DNA of 64,000 nucleotides from Streptomyces fildesensis (lineage in GTDB: Bacteria; Actinomycetota; Actinomycetes; Streptomycetales; Streptomycetaceae). How positions within the stretch are numbered: the stretch's first letter is position 1; every line of letters starts with the position of its first letter. This document shows positions 35,065 through 44,246 of this stretch, piece by piece. Position numbers and translations under genes: made by a program. Under the pieces are notes generated by a model that worked only from the letters and a program-made list of their open reading frames with translations, made no database searches and was not told where the DNA came from. Location of the stretch: assembly GCF_016107395.1 (NCBI RefSeq), contig NZ_JAAIKO010000045.1, positions 1-64,000 of the forward strand, read 5' to 3'.

Positions 35065-37650
35065 ATGACCCATATGTCCACCACGGTCTCCGGTCCGGTA
35101 AGGCCGGCCGGCCTGACCGAGGAAGAGGCCGCCAAGCGGCTGGCGGACCACGGTCCGAACGAAATGGCCCGGCAGCGCCGAATTCCGCTGCGGTCGCGGA
35201 TCGTCGCGCAGCTGCGCGACCCGTTGATCCTGGTCCTGCTGGCGGCGGTGGTGCTCACCGTGGCAACGGGAGACCATCCGGATGCGGTCGTGATAGCCCT
35301 GGTGGTCCTGGTCAACACCACCGTCGGGGTGATCCAGGAGATACGGGCCGACAACGCGGTCGCGGCGCTGACCGCGATGACCGCACCGACCGCGCGGGTG
35401 CTGCGTGGCGGCACCGAACGAGAGGTGCCCTCGGCGGCCGTGGTGCCGGACGACATCCTGGTGCTAGGTGAGGGCGACATCGTCCCTGCGGACGCGGCTC
35501 TGGTTCAGGCCTCTGCCCTGCTCGTCGACGAGTCCGCACTGACCGGCGAGTCGGTGCCGGTGGACAAGGACCCGGACGCCGCCGACCGGGACGCCGGACA
35601 GCTGCAGGCGGGGACCGTCGTCCTACGCGGCCGGGCGGTCGCCACCGTTACCGCCACCGGGGCCCACAGCGCGCTCGGCCGGATCGCCGCCTTGCTGCAC
35701 CCGCGGTCGGAACTCACGCCGATGCAGCGCCGGTTGGCCGGCCTCGGGCGGGTACTGGCTCTGGTCACGGTCGCTCTGTGCCTGGTCGTCTTCGCTCTCG
35801 GACTGATGCGTGGCCAGTCTCCGGAGATCATGGCCGTGACAGCGATCAGCCTGGTGGTAGCAGCCGTCCCGGAGTCCCTGCCCGCTGTCGTCACCCTTGG
35901 CCTGGCAATCGGCGCACGGCGAATGGCGGCCCGTAACGCGATCGTCCGCAGACTGCCCGCTGTGGAGACCCTCGGCTCGGTCACTGTGCTGGCAACCGAC
36001 AAGACCGGCACCCTCACCGAGGGCCAGATGGTCGTGGAGCGAGTCTGGACCACTGAGGGCACAGCCACCTTCACCGGCAGGGGGTATGAGCCCGTCGGCC
36101 GGTTCCTCGCGGATCCGGACGTCAGTCGTGCCGCACGGACGCTGCTTACCGCAACAACGCTGTGCAACGACGCGTCACTGCGCCCGCCCGGAGACGGTGA
36201 GGACCGGTGGAACGCGCTCGGTGACCCCACTGAGGCGGCTCTGCTCGCTGCCGCTGCGAAGGCGGGATGTGACCGTGAGGAACTGCTGAGCACCCGTCCC
36301 CGTATCGGCGAGGCTCCCTTCGACAGTCTGCGCAAGCGCATGTCCACCTGGCACCGCTTGCCCACCGGGCAGATCGAGGTCTGTCTCAAGGGCGCACCGG
36401 AGGCGGTGCTGGACGGCACGCTCCTGGAGGAGAGCCCCGAGGTTCTGGATCTTGCCCGCCGGGAGGCCGACCGGCTGTCCGCCGAGGGCTTCCGGGTGCT
36501 GGCCGTGGCATCGGCCGTGCATGGCGGCCTGCCTACCGGGTACGAGGATGCGGAGTCCGGACTGCGGCTGCTCGGCCTGACAGCGCTCAGCGACCCGCCC
36601 AAGGAAGCCGCTGCGGCCACCATCGCGGCCTGTCGCCGCGCGGGCATCACCCCGGTGCTGATCACCGGTGACCATCCGGCAACCGCACGCGCCATTGCCA
36701 CCCGGGTGGGCATCCTCGGCGCGGAAGGCGACGGTGCGGTGATCAGCGGCCGCGAAATGACCGACGGGCAGATACCTGATCTCACCCGGGTACGGGTGTT
36801 CGCCCGCACCACCCCGCAGCAGAAGCTGGACATCGTGCAGGCATGGCGGGCCCAGGGCGCGGTCACCGCGATGACCGGCGACGGTGTCAACGACAGCCCG
36901 GCGCTGCGGCAGGCCGACATCGGTGTGGCGATGGGCCGCCGGGGCACCGAGGTCGCCCGGCAGGCCGCCGACCTGGTACTGGCCGACGACGAACTGGCCA
37001 CCGTGGTCTCGGCGGTGGAGGAGGGCCGCCGGGTCTACGACAACATCCGACGCTTCCTCCTCTACGCCCTGGCCGGCGGCGCAGCCGAGATCCTCGTCAT
37101 GCTGCTCGGCCCACTGCTCGGGCTCGCCCTACCCCTGCTGGCAGGCCAGATCCTCTGGATCAACCTGCTCACCCACGGCCTGACCGGAGTCGCCATGGGC
37201 GCCGAACCGGTCTCCGAGAACGCCATGCTGCGGCCGCCTCGCCCGCCCCACCAGCATGTGCTCGGGGACGGGCTGTGGCAGCGGGTGCTTCGTCTGGCAG
37301 CACTGGTCACCGTTGCGAGCCTCGCGGCGGCCGAATGGGCCCGGCACTCCGGACAGCCGTGGCAGACCACCCTGTTTCTCGCTCTGCTGATCGCCCAGCT
37401 CGGCGTCGTACTCGGTCTGCGCGAGCGGCTGTTCACCCGGGAGAACCCCTTCCTGCCCGCGGCTGTTCTGGCCTCGGTCGCCCTGGGTGCTGCGGCGCTG
37501 TACCTGCCGTTCCTGCAGACCGTGCTGCAGACCTCACCGCCGGCCTGGTCCGGTCTCACGGCCGCCGTGGTCGCCGGTCTGGCCGGCTTCTGCGCCGCCC
37601 GCGTCGAGAACCGGTCCGCACGGATCGGTTCTCGACGCGGGCGGCGGTGA
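35065..37650 (+). CDS. P-type cation-transporting ATPase (P2-type, Ca2+/Mg2+-like)
   Basis: The 861-residue product is a complete P-type pump. It has an N-terminal cation ATPase domain (LTEEEAAKRLADHGPNEMAR), an actuator with LLVDESALTGESVPV, the membrane PESLP motif (VVAAVPESLPAVVTLGLAIG), the phosphorylation site LATDKTGTLTEGQM, an N-domain with KGAPEAVL, and the hinge AMTGDGVNDSPAL. The last part has the C-terminal membrane helices (LLAGQILWINLLTHGLTGVA). PESLP with NLLTHG fits the P2 group that moves Ca2+ or Mg2+. The start at 35065 has GGAGG at 5 bases. It lies in the DosR-like cluster, where related actinobacteria carry CtpF-like pumps. The last codons form a strong hairpin. Confidence 0.92.
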   Translation: MTHMSTTVSGPVRPAGLTEEEAAKRLADHGPNEMARQRRIPLRSRIVAQLRDPLILVLLAAVVLTVATGDHPDAVVIALVVLVNTTVGVIQEIRADNAVAALTAMTAPTARVLRGGTEREVPSAAVVPDDILVLGEGDIVPADAALVQASALLVDESALTGESVPVDKDPDAADRDAGQLQAGTVVLRGRAVATVTATGAHSALGRIAALLHPRSELTPMQRRLAGLGRVLALVTVALCLVVFALGLMRGQSPEIMAVTAISLVVAAVPESLPAVVTLGLAIGARRMAARNAIVRRLPAVETLGSVTVLATDKTGTLTEGQMVVERVWTTEGTATFTGRGYEPVGRFLADPDVSRAARTLLTATTLCNDASLRPPGDGEDRWNALGDPTEAALLAAAAKAGCDREELLSTRPRIGEAPFDSLRKRMSTWHRLPTGQIEVCLKGAPEAVLDGTLLEESPEVLDLARREADRLSAEGFRVLAVASAVHGGLPTGYEDAESGLRLLGLTALSDPPKEAAAATIAACRRAGITPVLITGDHPATARAIATRVGILGAEGDGAVISGREMTDGQIPDLTRVRVFARTTPQQKLDIVQAWRAQGAVTAMTGDGVNDSPALRQADIGVAMGRRGTEVARQAADLVLADDELATVVSAVEEGRRVYDNIRRFLLYALAGGAAEILVMLLGPLLGLALPLLAGQILWINLLTHGLTGVAMGAEPVSENAMLRPPRPPHQHVLGDGLWQRVLRLAALVTVASLAAAEWARHSGQPWQTTLFLALLIAQLGVVLGLRERLFTRENPFLPAAVLASVALGAAALYLPFLQTVLQTSPPAWSGLTAAVVAGLAGFCAARVENRSARIGSRRGRR
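37595..37644. terminator. 19-bp perfect hairpin at 3' end of the P-type ATPase gene
   Basis: CCGCCCGCGTCGAGAACCG (37595-37613) is the exact reverse complement of 37626-37644, with a 12-base loop. It lies inside the coding sequence, ending four bases before the stop codon. No T-run follows. In Streptomyces such GC-rich hairpins can end transcription or stabilise a 3' end. The encoded residues (RVENRSARIGSRRGR) appear dictated by the hairpin. Confidence 0.6.
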
Positions 37651-37863
37651 CGGCGGAGCGGAGAGCACATGGATGGGGCAATGGGGAACTCCGGCGAACT
37701 GACAGACCTCCTGGTGGACGACCGGGATCGACGTTGGGACCGCGGTTCGGAGCGCGGCGCCGCCGGGAAGGACGGTCAACGCTGATCGAGCCCCATGGGC
37801 GTCCGTTCACTCACGGCCAGTAGAGTCGCGCCGCTGGTGGTTCGGTGACGTGGAAAGGGCAGC

Positions 37864-39048
37864 GTGACGGTTGCACACGAGGGCCGGGCAGACGGAGCCC
37901 GAGTAGGTCTGGCAACGATCGCCCGGGAGTGGGGCCGGATCGGTTGCATCGGGTTCGGCGGTCCACCGACGCATATCGCGCTGCTGCGGCAGTTGTGTGT
38001 CGAGAGCCGGAAATGGATCGCGGCCGAGGATTTCGAGGACGGGATCGCGGCGACCAATCTACTGCCGGGGCCGGCGTCCACGCAGCTGGCGATCTTCTCC
38101 GCATGGCGGCTGCGGGGCCTTGTCGGCGCGTTGGTTGGCGGGGTGTGCTTCATCGTGCCGGGGCTAGTGCTGATCCTGGCGCTGGCCGCGCTGTTCCTGG
38201 CTGGGGATCCGCCCTTGTGGGTGCGGGGAGCGGCGGCGGGCGCGGGGTCGGCGGTGGCAGCAGTGGCTGTGCAGGCGGCATGGTCGCTGGTCCCGGCGAG
38301 CTGGAAGCGTGCCGGTCCGGCGCGGTCGGCGCGGACCCGATGGATCGGCTACGGCATGGCGGGCGGAACCACGGCGGCGCTGACCGGACCGTGGTTGGTC
38401 CTGGTGCTGGTCGCTGCCGGTCTGGTGGAGGTCGCGGTGCGCTCTGGCTCCGGGCCGGCTGTGGTCCGGCGGATGCGGTCGTGGCCGCTGCTGGCTGTCG
38501 CTCCGGTGGCGAGCGGTGGTCTGCTCGCGCTGGCTTGGGTGAGCCTGAAGGTCGGCGCGCTGTCCTACGGTGGCGGCTTCGTGATCATCCCGCTGATGCA
38601 GGCCGACGCGGTCGATCGCTACCACTGGATGAGCGACGGGCAGTTCCTGAACGCGGTGGCGCTGGGGCAGATCACCCCAGGGCCGGTGGTGCAGACCGTC
38701 GCAGTGGTCGGCTTTGCCGCTGCCGGGGTAGGAGGTGGTCTGCTGGCCGCCGCAGTGGCGTTCGCCCCGTCGTTTGTGTTCGTGATCCTCGGCGCACCCC
38801 GGTTCGACCGACTGCGAGTCAACCTGCGGGTACAGGCGTTCTTGACCGGAGCCGGTCCCGCGGTGATCGGTGCGATCGCCGGGTCCGCGATCCCGCTGGC
38901 TCTCGCGATGCAACACGTGTGGCAGTTCGGCGTACTCGCCGCCGCAGCCATCTGGTTGCTGACCGGGCGCCGGAGTGTAGTCACTGCCCTGCTGGGGGCA
39001 GGGGTGCTGGGGGTGGCCTTGGCACTGGCCGGCTGGCCAGTGACCTGA
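37864..39048 (+). CDS. chrA: ChrA-family chromate transporter
   Basis: The 394-residue product contains two CHR domains. The first starts EWGRIGCIGFGGPPTHIALL, with NLLPGPASTQLAIFSAWRLR at about 65-85. The second starts WVSLKVGALSYGGGFVIIPL at about 228 and has NAVALGQITPGPVVQTVAVV. FGGP and PGP motifs are the family signature. It would export chromate or exchange a related oxyanion across the membrane. The GTG at 37864 follows GAAAGGGC. It is 214 bases after the ATPase stop and has no DosR-like box of its own, so it may be transcribed separately. Confidence 0.88.
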   Translation: MTVAHEGRADGARVGLATIAREWGRIGCIGFGGPPTHIALLRQLCVESRKWIAAEDFEDGIAATNLLPGPASTQLAIFSAWRLRGLVGALVGGVCFIVPGLVLILALAALFLAGDPPLWVRGAAAGAGSAVAAVAVQAAWSLVPASWKRAGPARSARTRWIGYGMAGGTTAALTGPWLVLVLVAAGLVEVAVRSGSGPAVVRRMRSWPLLAVAPVASGGLLALAWVSLKVGALSYGGGFVIIPLMQADAVDRYHWMSDGQFLNAVALGQITPGPVVQTVAVVGFAAAGVGGGLLAAAVAFAPSFVFVILGAPRFDRLRVNLRVQAFLTGAGPAVIGAIAGSAIPLALAMQHVWQFGVLAAAAIWLLTGRRSVVTALLGAGVLGVALALAGWPVT

Positions 39049-39102
39049 CAGCCCCAAATGACGACCGATCAGCAGTTCGGTCCTTCTGCGCGGCACCTGT
39101 GC

Positions 39103-39342
39103 TCAATGGTGCGCGTGGTGCGGCTGCCGGGGCCGGGGCCGGGCCAAGACCACATCAGGGATCCGACGGATCTGCGACCGACGCGTGCGCCGAGCGGACA
39201 GCCGATCCACCAGTGCCTCGGCGGCCAAGGTCGCGACCAGCACCAGCAGCATTCCGGCGCACAGCAGGCACACGAAAAGCCTCCAGAAGTCCGCGGTCAG
39301 GGTCGTATACACGGCGGTCATCTCCTCACAGCTGATTATCAA
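39103..39342 (-). CDS. Small single-helix membrane protein
   Basis: The product of about 79 residues has one membrane helix (LFVCLLCAGMLLVLVATLAA) and a basic tail (SARRTRRSQIRRIPD). No family is recognised. The start is uncertain: TTG at 39342 has GGAAG upstream, while ATG at 39321 has GGAG directly adjacent. It is divergent from the Hsp20 gene and its start lies near the boxes at 39410-39447, so it may share that control. Confidence 0.45.
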   Translation of the reverse strand: MIISCEEMTAVYTTLTADFWRLFVCLLCAGMLLVLVATLAAEALVDRLSARRTRRSQIRRIPDVVLARPRPRQPHHAHH

Positions 39343-39433
39343 CAGGATCTTCCGCCCCTCAGCTTCCCCTCACTGCGCGCCCTCCGCCCGGGGCCGGAAG
39401 GGTCATTCGGGGCCCGTACGGCCGGTCATGTGT

Positions 39434-39447
39434 GGGCCGTACGGCCC
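39434..39447. promoter_or_regulatory. DosR-like box upstream of Hsp20
   Basis: GGGCCGTACGGCCC is a perfect 14-base palindrome with GGG-N8-CCC spacing. A weaker relative, GGGCCCGTACGGCC, starts 24 bases upstream at 39410. The Hsp20 start is 79 bases downstream. The mycobacterial Hsp20 homologue HspX is the classic DosR target, which fits. Confidence 0.7.
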
Positions 39448-39525
39448 CTGATGCGGTACAGCCGGGAACAGGATCCTGGAATCGCACCCGCACAGTCCGT
39501 GAACGTCCAAGGCGAGGAGGAAACG

Positions 39526-39966
39526 ATGAGTGGGAAGCTGGAACGGCGCCAGGGATGGCCGCCGCTGCTGCCGGAACTGTTCGACTGGATCGAGGCCGGT
39601 ATTCCCGCCGTGCCGGGCATGCGGAACGTGCCCGGACTGCACGGCATCCGCATCGAGCAGCAGCTGGCCGATAGCACGTACGTCGTGAAGGCCGAGTTGC
39701 CCGGAATCGACCCGGACCAGGACGTTGAGATCAGCATCGACGGTGATGTGCTGACGATTCGCGCCGAGCGCGCGGAAAAGACCGAGGGCAAGCACCACTC
39801 GGAGTTCCGTTACGGCGCGTTCGCCCGCTCCGTCCGGTTGCCCGCGAGCGCCCGCGCGGACGAGACCACGGCCGACTACAAGGACGGCGTCCTTACCGTG
39901 AACGTCCCGGTCGCAGAGCCGAAGACCGGGGCGCGCACCATCAAGGTGCAGCGCGCCGACGCGTGA
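39526..39966 (+). CDS. Hsp20/alpha-crystallin small heat-shock protein
   Basis: The 146-residue product has a short N-terminal arm (WPPLLPELFDWIEAGIP) and an alpha-crystallin domain from about 45 to 135. Recognisable blocks are VVKAELPGIDPDQDVEISID, LTIRAERAEKTEGKHHSEFR and YGAFARSVRLPASARADETT, with the DGVLTVNVPV strand near the end. It would hold unfolded proteins under stress without ATP. GAGGAGG lies before the ATG at 39526. The gene is monocistronic by spacing and is preceded by a perfect DosR-like box, suggesting induction under hypoxia or redox stress as for HspX. Confidence 0.92.
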   Translation: MSGKLERRQGWPPLLPELFDWIEAGIPAVPGMRNVPGLHGIRIEQQLADSTYVVKAELPGIDPDQDVEISIDGDVLTIRAERAEKTEGKHHSEFRYGAFARSVRLPASARADETTADYKDGVLTVNVPVAEPKTGARTIKVQRADA

Positions 39967-40106
39967 GAACCGAGTGATTCCTCGGCACGGCCGGAACAAG
40001 GGACGACGGCCGCCCCGAACGCGCGACTCCGGTCCGCGGTCGGGGCGGCCGCACGCTCCCGGAGATGCCCGTCCCACGCCTGGATCCTCAAGCGGCGACC
40101 ATCCAC

Positions 40107-41215
40107 CAGAGCAGGGGGAGTTGCGTGCCCGGGTGGCCGAGGCCGGCAGGCACTTGCTGCCGGGGCTTGTCGTGCTGTCCGGCTACCAGCGGGCCTGGCT
40201 GCGCGGCGACCTGTCGGCAGGGGGACCGCAGCGGCTTACCTGATTCCTCAGGTGATGGCGTACGCGGGGCTGGCAGGACTGCCACCGGTCGCCGGCCTGT
40301 GGGCCATCGTGCTGCCGCTGTTGCTCTACGCGCTGCTGGGATCGTCCCGCAAACTGTCGGTCGGGCCGGAGTCCACCACCGCACTGATGACCGCCACCGT
40401 CATCGGACCGCTCGCCGCCGGGGACCCGGCCCGGTACGCGGTTCTGTCCGCCGCTCTCGCGGTCGCGGGCGGGCTGCTCTGCCTCGTCGCCTGGGCAGCG
40501 CGGTTGGGCTTCTTCGCCGATCTGCTGTCCCGGCCGGTTCTCGTCGGCTACATGGCGGGCGTAGCCCGGATCATGATCGTGAACCAGCTGCCCCGGCTGA
40601 CCGGCGTACCCGTGCACGGGACGGAGTTCTTCCCACAGCTGTTCTCCTTCGCCCGGCACCTTCCGCAGGCCCATCTGGTCATGCTGGCCTTCACCGGAGC
40701 AGCCCTCGTCTTCCTCTTCGCGGTGCAGAGGTACTTCCGCCGCCTACCAGGGCCGCTGCTCCTCGTCGTCACGGAATCACCGTCATCGGCGCCATCCCCT
40801 CGGGGTTGCCCCAGCCCGCGCTGCCGGACCCGGGCGACCTGCCACAGCTGATACTGCCCGCGCTCGGCGTCCTGCTGGTCGGCTACACGGACGTCATCCT
40901 CACCGCCCGGGCCTTCGCGACCCACGATGGCGGTCACCGGCTCGACGCCAACCAGGAGCTGCTGGCACTGGGCGCCGCGAACCTCGGCGCCGGATCCCTG
41001 CACGGCTTCCGGTGAGCAGCAGCGCCAGCCGTACGGCGCTCGCCGACGCGGCAGGCAGCCGCACGCAGGCATACTCCCTCGTAGCCCTCGGCGCCGTGCT
41101 CGCCGTGCTGCTCGTCGCGAGCCGGTTGCTGGCCCACATCCCGGGGGGCCGTGCTGGGCGCCATCGTCGTCTATGCCGGCCTGCGGCTGATCGACGCCGG
41201 TTCGGCGACCTTCAG
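40107..41215 (+). pseudogene. SulP-family anion transporter, multiply frameshifted
   Basis: The pieces line up with a SulP protein but change frame several times. ARHLLPGLVVLSGYQRAWLR-like start (as GRHLLPGLVVLSG) is in one frame, AAYLIPQVMAYAGLAGLPPV to GPLLLVV in a second, then GITVIGAIPSGLPQPAL and GYTDVILTARAFATHDG in a third, and a fourth reads TQAYSLVALGAVLAVLL. The C-terminal STAS domain is missing: after GLRLIDAG the sequence runs into the end of the convergent CBS-BON gene. With three or four indels and a truncation it is a true pseudogene rather than a sequencing slip. Confidence 0.75.
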
Positions 41216-41848
41216 GTGCGAGTCATCGAGCTGATACGTGAGCTTGCCGACCACGGCGACCACTCCGTCGATCAGCGGGGTGAGGCGCAGCGCGATGTCG
41301 ATCTCGCTGCGGCGTTCCAGCCGCCCCTCCAGCTTCACCACCCCATCATCCACGGTGACGCCGGTGGTCTGCGGGACGACCCACAGGGTGCGGACCAGCA
41401 CCTCGTCGATCACATCACGGCGGATATCACTGTCCGGCCGCAGGAAGACCTGCAACAGGTCACGGCGGGTGACGATGCCGATCAGGCAGTCCTGCTCGTC
41501 GACGACGGGCAGCCGCTCCACCTTGTGCTCCATCATCGTGCGGGCGGCCTCAGCAATGGAGTCCTCGGCGTGCACCGTGACCGCCGGCTGGGACATCAGT
41601 TGTCCCGCGGTCCGGGCCCGGACCTTGATCTGCTCCCGGCGGTGGGCACGGGAGAGCCGGCTCCACCGCGAAGCGGTGTCAGCGACGCTCGCGGCCTGGC
41701 GCATCATCAGGTCCGTCTCGGAGATGACGCCGATGACCCTGTCGTCGCCGTCGACGACGGGAAGTCCGCTGATGCCGTGCCGGGACAGCTGTTCGGCAAC
41801 CACTTTGAACGGCGTTGCGTAGACGGGCTTCGGTGGTAGAACCGGCAT
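41171..41848 (-). CDS. CBS-pair and BON domain protein
   Basis: The 225-residue product has two CBS domains (FKVVAEQLSRHGISGLPVVD, then GQLMSQPAVTVHAEDSIAEA with VERLPVVDEQDCLIGIVTRR) and a C-terminal BON domain (RDVIDEVLVRTLWVVPQTTG, VKLEGRLERRSEIDIALRLT). This architecture is common in actinobacterial stress regulons. CBS pairs sense adenine nucleotides; BON domains bind lipid or envelope components. The usual MTxxVVxVxPxTPF start is shortened to MPVLPPKPVYATPF, so the first CBS motif may be incomplete. It lies 29 bases beyond the universal stress pseudogene stop on the same strand. Confidence 0.85.
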   Translation of the reverse strand: MPVLPPKPVYATPFKVVAEQLSRHGISGLPVVDGDDRVIGVISETDLMMRQAASVADTASRWSRLSRAHRREQIKVRARTAGQLMSQPAVTVHAEDSIAEAARTMMEHKVERLPVVDEQDCLIGIVTRRDLLQVFLRPDSDIRRDVIDEVLVRTLWVVPQTTGVTVDDGVVKLEGRLERRSEIDIALRLTPLIDGVVAVVGKLTYQLDDSHLKVAEPASISRRPA

Positions 41849-41877
41849 CGACCCGGTCCTGTCACCGGCGGCGTGCG

Positions 41878-42616
41878 TCAGACCGGAACGAACGCCACCG
41901 GGCTCTCCGCGAACCCGGCGACCGCGTGCCCCACCGGGCCGAGCCCGTCCGGTCCGCGTCCCAACACGACCAGTCCCGCGTGCGCGGACGCGTTCACCAG
42001 AGCCCAGGACGCGGTGAACAGCCGCACATCCGGAAGAACAGCCACCTCGGCGTACTTCTCCCGCCAGCCACGCAACGTGTCATGGAGGAGCTGCACTTCC
42101 TCGTCCTCCCATTCGGCCCGGTCCTCCTGCAAAACCGTGTAACGCGCACGACCCTTCACCGGCGCCGGCAGCCGCCAGGCGTGCACCACGCGCAGCCGAC
42201 AGCCCTGCCGTTGCGCGCCGTCAAAAGCGAAGCCGGTCGCAGTTGCCGCCGGGTGGCGCGCGTCAAGCCCAAGAACGATCTCGCCGGCCGTGGTTCCCCG
42301 TACCAGCACCACGGGGCACTGCGCGCTGGCAGCAATCTGTCTGGCATCGCGGTTCATCGCACTGATCACGAGGAGGCCGGCACCAGCCGAAGCCGAAAGG
42401 AGGTCGGACTGCGGGCGTTCATCTCGCTGAGTCGTCATCGACAGCGCGGGATGCCGCACCCTTACAGCGGCCAGCACCCCGTCAAGGCCACCAGGTAATC
42501 CGGAACCCATCAACCGTAACGCACCGGCGCCGTTGCGCCTCCACCGCTGCCCATTCAGCAGTCTCCAGACCCTGGACGGAACCGTCCAAACCAGCGACCA
42601 CACAACGCTCCCCCAT
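41878..42616 (-). pseudogene. Two-domain universal stress protein, frameshifted and shortened
   Basis: The start at 42616 reads MGERCVVAGLDGSVQGLETA then EWAAVEAQRRRC, the first strand and helix of a UspA domain. This frame is lost near 42530 and stops. The remaining protein is readable in the next frame from about 42480: LISAMNRD-like GAGLLVISAMNRDARQIAAS, CPVVLVRG, then the second domain (GEIVLGLDARHPAATATGFA; LVVLGRGPDGLGPVGHAVAG). The first domain has also lost its middle. The divergent partner, a flavodoxin gene, is broken too. DosR-like boxes lie between them. Confidence 0.7.
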
Positions 42617-42665
42617 GGAGCTCACTTCCGGATTCCACTCTCGGCTCGTCATACGCGTTCCGCAT

Positions 42666-42700
42666 GGGCCGGTTAGTTCCTGTCACGGGTCCAGCGGCCC
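42666..42700. promoter_or_regulatory. DosR-like box pair between broken Usp and flavodoxin genes
   Basis: GGGTCCAGCGGCCC (42687-42700) fits the GGG-N8-CCC pattern. A half-site beginning GGGCCGGTTAG is at 42666, exactly 21 bases away. The pair sits between the divergent Usp and flavodoxin pseudogenes, so the site has outlasted its genes. The weaker half-site lowers confidence. Confidence 0.5.
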
Positions 42701-42893
42701 CTGGGATCGAACAGCCACTGCACCGGTTGTCGCAGATGGCAGACGACCTGCCACAACGCGCCGAGGCCGACCTCGACCCCGTCCTCGCACGGCCAAGTGC
42801 CATCTCCGACCTCGACGTCCGTATCCGTCTGCTCCCCCAACAGACACACGACCCGCATCGGCTCGGGGTCCGCCGAGGACCAGCGACCCGCAG

Positions 42894-43393
42894 CGCACGC
42901 TCGTCGCCTACAGCAGCAAGAACGGGTCGACCGCCCAGATCGCCCGGTGAATCGGGCAGCCGCTGCACGAACAGCACATCGATGCCGACGTCGCGCCCAT
43001 CTCCGATGTCCCCAGCGTCGCGGCGTACGACGCCGTGGTACTCGGAGCCGGCCTGCACGCGGGCCGCTGGCCGGGGGAAGCGCTCCGTTAGTCCGCCGCC
43101 ACCGCCAGGCGCTGACCGAGCAGGAAGTCTCGCTGTTCAGCAGCGGACCACTCGACGGTTCTGCCACCAAGCGCGCCATCCCGGCCGTTCCTGCGGTTGT
43201 CCGCATCGCCACCAAGCTGGGTGTACACGGCCACGCCACCTTCGGCGGTCAGCTCACCGATGGGTCCCGTGGATTCATCGCCCGCCAGCTCAGGAAACAA
43301 GGCAGGGTCGGTGACTTCCGCGACCGCGAACACATCCGCGCCTGTGCCCGAGACATCGCATGTGCCCTGACCACCGTCCTCAACCAGGCTTGA
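42894..43393 (+). pseudogene. Flavodoxin-domain protein, frameshifted
   Basis: The start region reads TLVAYSSKNGSTAQIAR, the FMN-phosphate loop of flavodoxins, and stops at 42950. A second frame reads HIDADVAPISDVPSVAAYDA then VVLGAGLHAGRWPGEALR to 43088, and a third, LTEQEVSLFSSGPLDGSATK to GFIARQLRKQGRVGDFRD, runs to 43393. Joined they make one protein of about 165 residues, so at least two indels separate it from function. It belongs with the DosR-like set and is divergent from a Usp gene. Confidence 0.7.
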
Positions 43394-43495
43394 ACCGATT
43401 GCTTCGGTGCATGGCAACAAGTTCGCGGCCTCGGCGAAACAGAGCGGCACGGTCCGCGCCAATATTCTGCGTTTCCTGTCCTGCGCCCCACGGCT

Positions 43496-44242
43496 CTACT
43501 TCCGTTCTCCGTTCGCCGCGCGGGGGATCTGGTTGGTGTCGAAGGTACCGTCGGCGATTTCCCGGGCGAGGCTGGTGAGTTGGTAGCTGTGGCTGCGGGC
43601 GTAGCGGCGGAGGGCGGTGAAGGCGTCGTCGACGCTGGTGTTCCAGCGTTCGGCGAGGATGCCCTTGACCTGTTCAAGGACGATACGGCTGGTAAGGGCG
43701 TACTGGAGTTGTCCGCGTTCGAGTTCGCTGTGGGCCAGGGTGCGTTGTTGGAGGATCGCGATGGTTGCGACGTCCGCGAGCGCCTGGGCGAGGGTGAGGT
43801 CGGAGGCGGTGAGGGGGTCGGGGTCGGTCTGGAACAGGCCCATCGCGCCGATGGTCCGTCCGCGCAGTCGCAGGGGCAGGGCGCTGGCGACCACGAAGCC
43901 GGTGCCCTCGGCCTGGACGGCGAACTGCGGCCACTTCGCGGCAACCGTCCGGTCGGTGAGGTTGATGTTGGTGCGGACGTTGCCGCTGTTGTAGCAGTCC
44001 ACACACGGGCCCTGGGCGTGCTGCTGGGCGAACAGTTCCAGCAGCCGGGTGTGTTCGTCAGAGGCCGCGATCGTCTGCAGGGTGCTGTTGCTGTCGGCCA
44101 GCATGATTCCCACCGCCGCGACGTTCAGCAGCTCCATGCAGCGCACCGACAGCTGCTGCAAGAAGTCGATCACGTCGAAATCGTCGGTCAGGGAGTCGGC
44201 GACCTCGACGAAGACCTCGGTCAGACGCTGCTCTCGGATCAT
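43496..44242 (-). CDS. GAF-ANTAR regulator
   Basis: The 248-residue product has a GAF domain (DVIDFLQQLSVRCMELLNVA to ALPLRLRGRTIGAMGLFQTD, about 22-150) and a C-terminal ANTAR three-helix domain (YALTSRIVLEQVKGILAERW, about 175-230). ANTAR domains bind paired hexanucleotide hairpins in RNA and antiterminate transcription. The GAF would sense a small ligand or redox state; two cysteines in GPCVDCYNSG could take part. AGAAGGA precedes the ATG at 44242, four bases after the upstream gene stop, so the two ANTAR-like genes form an operon. Confidence 0.85.
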   Translation of the reverse strand: MIREQRLTEVFVEVADSLTDDFDVIDFLQQLSVRCMELLNVAAVGIMLADSNSTLQTIAASDEHTRLLELFAQQHAQGPCVDCYNSGNVRTNINLTDRTVAAKWPQFAVQAEGTGFVVASALPLRLRGRTIGAMGLFQTDPDPLTASDLTLAQALADVATIAILQQRTLAHSELERGQLQYALTSRIVLEQVKGILAERWNTSVDDAFTALRRYARSHSYQLTSLAREIADGTFDTNQIPRAANGERK

Positions 44243-44246
44243 GGAA

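Noticed and set aside
42673..43239. A 188-codon minus-strand frame
   Set aside because: It is antisense to the flavodoxin pseudogene and spans the Usp/flavodoxin promoter region; no family blocks are visible.
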